Below are positions 60,100 to 64,000 of a stretch of 64,000 nt of DNA, one piece after another. The DNA comes from Pleurodeles waltl. Taxonomy: Eukaryota > Chordata > Amphibia > Caudata > Salamandridae. The notes under the pieces are model-generated. The model was not told where the DNA came from and did no database searches. It saw only the letters and a program-made list of their open reading frames with translations. Within the stretch, counting starts at the first letter, position 1. Every line of letters starts with the position of its first letter. The stretch covers positions 424,407,776-424,471,775 of the forward strand of contig NC_090442.1 of NCBI RefSeq assembly GCF_031143425.1. The letters run 5' to 3'. Both the position numbers and the translations under genes were made by a program.

Positions 60100-62116
60100 A
60101 TGCAACGGACCCCTTTCCGATTCTGTCCTAAATGCCACAATAAGTATCCGTATACTGATCAACATTTGGTCTGTAACTTGTGCCTGTCCCCCGAGCACAA
60201 GGAGGATACGTGCGAAGCCTGTCGTGCGTTTCGGTCGAGAAAAACGCTCAGAGACCGAAGAGCCAGGAGGTTGCAGATGGCGTCCACGCCGACAGGACAA
60301 CAACAGTTCGAGGAGGAGGAAGAAGAAACTTTCTCCATCCACGAGTCGGATTCCGAAGAATTCGACGTCGAAGATCAACCAACCGTGAGTAAGACGTTGA
60401 AACAAAAAACACATGAAAAGACTGACAAAGCCCAGGGGACGCCACCGCCAACAGGCCATGGCTTAACCCGGAAAGTAGGTGACCGTCCATCGGCACCGAA
60501 AAAGGGCGAGCTGGTGTCTAAGTCGTCCGACTCGGGTCGAGACACAGGCACGCAGCAATCTCGGGACCGACAGAGTGGTGCAGAAAAGGGTCGAGACAGT
60601 GGCACCGAAGTTGGTCGGCACCGAGACGGAACGATACCGAAAAAGATCTTGTCGGAGCCGAGAAAATCCAAAGACACGGTTTCGGTGCCGAAACACCCGG
60701 CAACCGAACCGAAAACTGGTTCCTACTCAGAGGAACAAGGAATGTCCTCTCAACTAAAAAGACATAGATTTGAGGAGGAATTACAAACAATAGAGCCAGA
60801 TCACACGCAAAAGCGGATCTTTATTCAAAAGGATACAGGGAAGATCAACACTCTTCCCCCAATCAAAAGAAAAAGGAAACTTGACTTCCAGCAAGGAGAC
60901 AAGCAACCACAAGCAAAAGTGGTAAAGAAGGTAACTCCACCACCCTCACCACCACCATCAACTCATGCATCACCGGCACAAACTCCACCATTAACACACT
61001 CACCAGCTCATACCAAAATGAGCCAGGATGATCCGGATGCATGGGACCTCTACGATGCTCCAGTATCGGACAATAGCCCAGAGTCGTACCCAACTAAACC
61101 GTCACCACCTGAGGACAGTACATCATATGCACAGGTGGTAGCTAGGGCAGCCGAATTCCATAATGTATCGCTACATTTGGAGCTTATTGAGGATGACTTC
61201 CTTTTTAACACCCTATCTTTCCCCCCATAGCCATTATCAAAGCCTTCCCATGCTCCCAGGAATGCTAAGACACTCGAAACAGATATTTCAGGAGCCAGTT
61301 AAAAGCAGAGCCATAACTCCAAGGGTGGAGAAAAAATACAAGGCACCGCCCACAGACCCTGCTTTTATCACATCACAACTGACACCGGACTCAGTAGTTG
61401 TGGGGGCAGCTCGTAAGAGAGCCAACTCGCATACATCAGGCGACCCACCACCTCCGGACAAGGAGAGCCGCAAATTTGATGCAGCGGGAAAAAGGGTTGC
61501 AGCACAAGCGGCAAATCAGTGGCGCATCGCCAACTCGCAAGCACTCCTAGCGAGATACGACAGGGCTCATTGGGATGAGATGCAACATTTCATCGAACAT
61601 CTCCCCAAAGAGTTCCAAAAACGAGCGCAACAGGTGGTGGAAGAGGGGCAAAGTATCTCAAACAACCAGATACGATCTGCCATGGATGCAGCGGATACAG
61701 CTGCAAGAACAATAAATACTGCAGTCACAATAAGGAGGCACGCATGGCTGCGCACATCTGGCTTCAAACCTGAAATACAACAGGCTGTGCTCAATATGCC
61801 GTTTAATGAACAGCAATTGTTTGGGCCGGAGGTGGACACTGCAATTGAAAAATTAAAAAAAGACACAGACACAGACACAGCCAAAGCCATGGGCGCACTC
61901 TACTCCCCGCAGGGCAGAGGCACATTTGGCACATTTCGTAAAACAACTTTTAGGGGAGGGTTTCGAGGACAACCCACAAACGCCAGCACCTCACAAACAA
62001 GACCACCTACTTACCAGGGACAATATCAAAGGGGAGGCTTTCGGGGACAATACAGAGGGGGCCAATTCCCAAGAAACCGGGGAAAATTTCAAGGTCCCAA
62101 AACCCCCTCAAAATAA
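60100..62116 (+). pseudogene. DIRS A3 gag-like protein with one frameshift
   Basis: Open from MQRTPFRFCPKCHNK to a stop at 61228-61230; homology continues in the next frame from about 61225 to 62116. The break falls in a T3C6 homopolymer at about 61219-61227, so it could be a real mutation or a sequencing slip. At the codon that is TGA in A1 and A2, this copy has CGA (60538-60540). Same Cys/His set, basic/Ser/Pro-rich middle, core (HFIEHLPKEFQKRAQQ, AWLRTSGFKPEIQQAVLNMP) and Gly/Arg/Gln-rich tail as A2. Confidence 0.88.
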
Positions 62117-62123
62117 ACAGTGA

Positions 62124-64000
62124 CTCACAGGTCACACAACCCCTTCACACAACACCAGTGGGGGGAAGACTAAGCCAGTTCTACAAATCTTGGGAGGAAA
62201 TAACAACAGACACTTGGGTCTTAGCAATTATCCAACATGGTTATTGCATAGAGTTTCTCCAACTCCCTCCACACGTCCCACCGAAAACACACAATGTCAA
62301 AACAGCATATAGACCTTCTAGGACTAGAAGTTCAAGCATTACTGCAAAAAGACGCAATAGAATTAGTACCAATTCCACAAAAGAACACAGGAGTTTACTC
62401 ACTGTACTTTCTAATACCAAAAAAGGACAAAACTCTAAGACCAATACTAGATCTCAGAACACTAAACCCCTACATCAAATCGGACCACTTTCACATGGTC
62501 ACGTTACAAGACGTAATCCCATTGCTCAAACAGCAGGACTACATGACAACATTAGATCTAAAGGACGCGTATTTCCATATACCGATACATCCCTTGCACA
62601 GGAAATACCTAAGGTTCGTATTCAAGGGAATACATTACCAATTCAAAGTGTTGCCATTCGGAATAACAACTGCGCCAAGAGTCTTTACAAAATGTCTAGC
62701 ATTAGTAGCTGCACATATCAGGAGGCAGCAAATACACGTGTTCCCTTACTTAGACGACTGGTTAATCAAGACCAACACGCTAACAAAGTGTTCACATCAC
62801 ACAAATTATGTTATACAAACCCTTTACAAGCTGGGTTTCTCCATCAACTATGCAAAGTCACACCTTTTGCCGTGTCAAACACAGCAATACTTGGGAGCGA
62901 CAATCAACACAACAGAAGGGATAGCCACTCCAAGTCCTCAAAGGGTTCAAACATTTCACAAAGTGATACAGGCCATGTATCCAACACAAAAGATACATGC
63001 AAAGATGGTATTAAAACTCCTAGGCATGATGTCCTCATGCATAGCCATTGTCCCAAACGCAAGATTGCACATGCGGCCCTTACAACAGTGCCTAGCATCA
63101 CAATGGTCACATGCACAGGGTCAACTTCTAGATCTGGTGTTGATAGACCGCCAAACATACATCTCGCTTCTATGGTGGAACAGTACAAATTTAAACAAAG
63201 GGCGGCCTTTCCAAGACCCAGTGCCAACATACGTTATAACAACGGATGCTTCCATGACAGGGTGGGGAGCACACCTCAATCAACACAGCATCCAAGGACA
63301 ATGGGACGTACATCAAAGAAAGTTTCATATAAATCACCTAGAACTACTAGCAGTATTTCTAGCGTTGAAAGCATTCCAACCCATGATAACCCACAAATAC
63401 ATTCTTGTCAAAACAGACAACATGACGACAATGTATTATTTAAACAAACCGGGGGGGACACACTCGACACAGTTGTCTCCTAACACAAAAAATATGGCAT
63501 TGGGCAATTCACAACCACATTCGCCTAATAGCACAATTTATTCCAGGAATCCAGAACCAGCTAGCAGACAATCTCTCTCGGGATCACCAACAAATCCACG
63601 AATGGGAAATTCACCCCCAAATACTGAACACTTACTTTCAAATTTGGGGAACACCTCAAATAGATCTATTTGCAACAAAAGAAAACGCAAAATGCCAAAA
63701 CTTCGCATCCAGGTACCTACACCAGCAATCCCAAGGCAATGCTCTATGGATGAATTGGTCAGGGATATTTGCGTATGCTTTTCCCCCTCTCCCTCTCCTT
63801 CCATATCTAGTAAACAGATTGAGTCAAAACAAACTCAAACTCATACTAATAGCACCAACATGGGCAAGACAACCTTGGTATACGACACTACTAGACCTGT
63901 CAGTAGTACCTCATGTCAAACTACCCAACAGACCAGATCTGTTAACACAACACAAACAACAGATCAGGCATCCAAACCCAGCATCGCTGAATCTAGCAAT
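62124..64000 (+). pseudogene. DIRS A3 reverse transcriptase, RNase H and methyltransferase-like region, partial
   Basis: SQFYKSWEEITTDTWVLA (near 62170) is in one frame. From 62294 the homology runs in another frame, open for almost 1.2 kb, with LIPKKDKTLRPILDLR near 62411, TLDLKDAYFHIPIH near 62550, the catalytic FPYLDDWLIK near 62742, YVITTDASMTGWGAHLNQHS near 63232 and KTDNMTTMYYLNK near 63408. Another frame change occurs at about 63478, after a G7 run, and the RNase H end and Dam-like segment (DLFATKENAKCQNF near 63663, FAYAFPPLPLLPYLVN near 63770) continue to the window end. Three to four frame breaks make it non-functional as read. Confidence 0.87.

Larger units (their letters stand above)
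59704..64000 (+). mobile_element. DIRS-like retrotransposon, copy A3, left 4.3 kb (continues beyond window)
   Basis: Left end GTTCGGTGGCATGTGTAGCT, then leader, gag, reverse transcriptase, RNase H and the methyltransferase-like region, cut off by the window end. It interrupts the Gmr1-like element. Sequence is closer to A2 than to A1, with a handful of frame breaks. Confidence 0.92.

Noticed and set aside
62310..63483. Continuation of the 62158-63483 frame as reverse transcriptase
   Set aside because: After about 62293 the polymerase homology moves to another frame; the rest is a shadow frame.

Overview
The window is vertebrate nuclear DNA, most probably from a salamander or newt. It holds one true host exon, a 130-bp Gαi exon (gnai1 or gnai3) at 14907-15036 with clean splice sites. 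I see no neighbouring gnai exon in the 14.9 kb before it or the 49 kb after it, so almost everything else lies in two very large introns. Three things point to a urodele: several families of DIRS (tyrosine-recombinase) retrotransposons, solo LTRs of 2.2-2.7 kb, and giant introns. A Pleurodeles-like newt is my best guess; it rests on recollection of the LTR sequence and is unverified.

Layout: (1) 1-670, intron. (2) 671-6394, a decayed DIRS element of family A (copy A1). (3) 6496-13598, a 7.1-kb non-coding element bounded by TTAA and GGGG/CCCC termini, piggyBac-like. It carries a 373-bp tandem array, a GC-rich palindromic array, and a run of eight hairpins. (4) 13599-16089, intron plus the gnai exon. 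(5) 16090-40270, an old DIRS element of family C (C1) split by four insertions: a solo LTR (18198-20430), DIRS A2 (21269-29838, itself split by a solo LTR at 24174-26857), DIRS B (30611-36550, the youngest-looking and best preserved), and a hAT-like block (37758-40107) holding a 626-bp internally deleted DIRS derivative. (6) 40271-42455, intron. (7) 42456-45747, the decayed left part of a DIRS element (family D), cut by an LTR retrotransposon. (8) 45748-59703, a Gmr1-like Ty3/gypsy element. Its 5' LTR is itself split by a solo LTR (45779-47945) and by DIRS C2 (49947-56150); gag with a SCAN-like segment, protease and integrase follow, and it is cut by (9) DIRS A3, 59704 to beyond the window end.

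Every element whose direction can be read is on the + strand, the same as the gnai exon. The DIRS copies share one plan: left inverted terminal repeat, gag, then an overlapping reading frame for reverse transcriptase, RNase H and a Dam-methyltransferase-like domain, then a tyrosine recombinase frame in another phase, an internal complementary region (ICR) built from both outer ends, and a right inverted repeat that is about 35 bp longer than the left. That extra right-end block is conserved between families and contains a short inverted repeat around a GGTAAGT core. It is my main candidate for an undescribed functional element, a recombinase crossover site. No coding frame in the window is a fully intact, uninterrupted transposon set; DIRS B comes closest.
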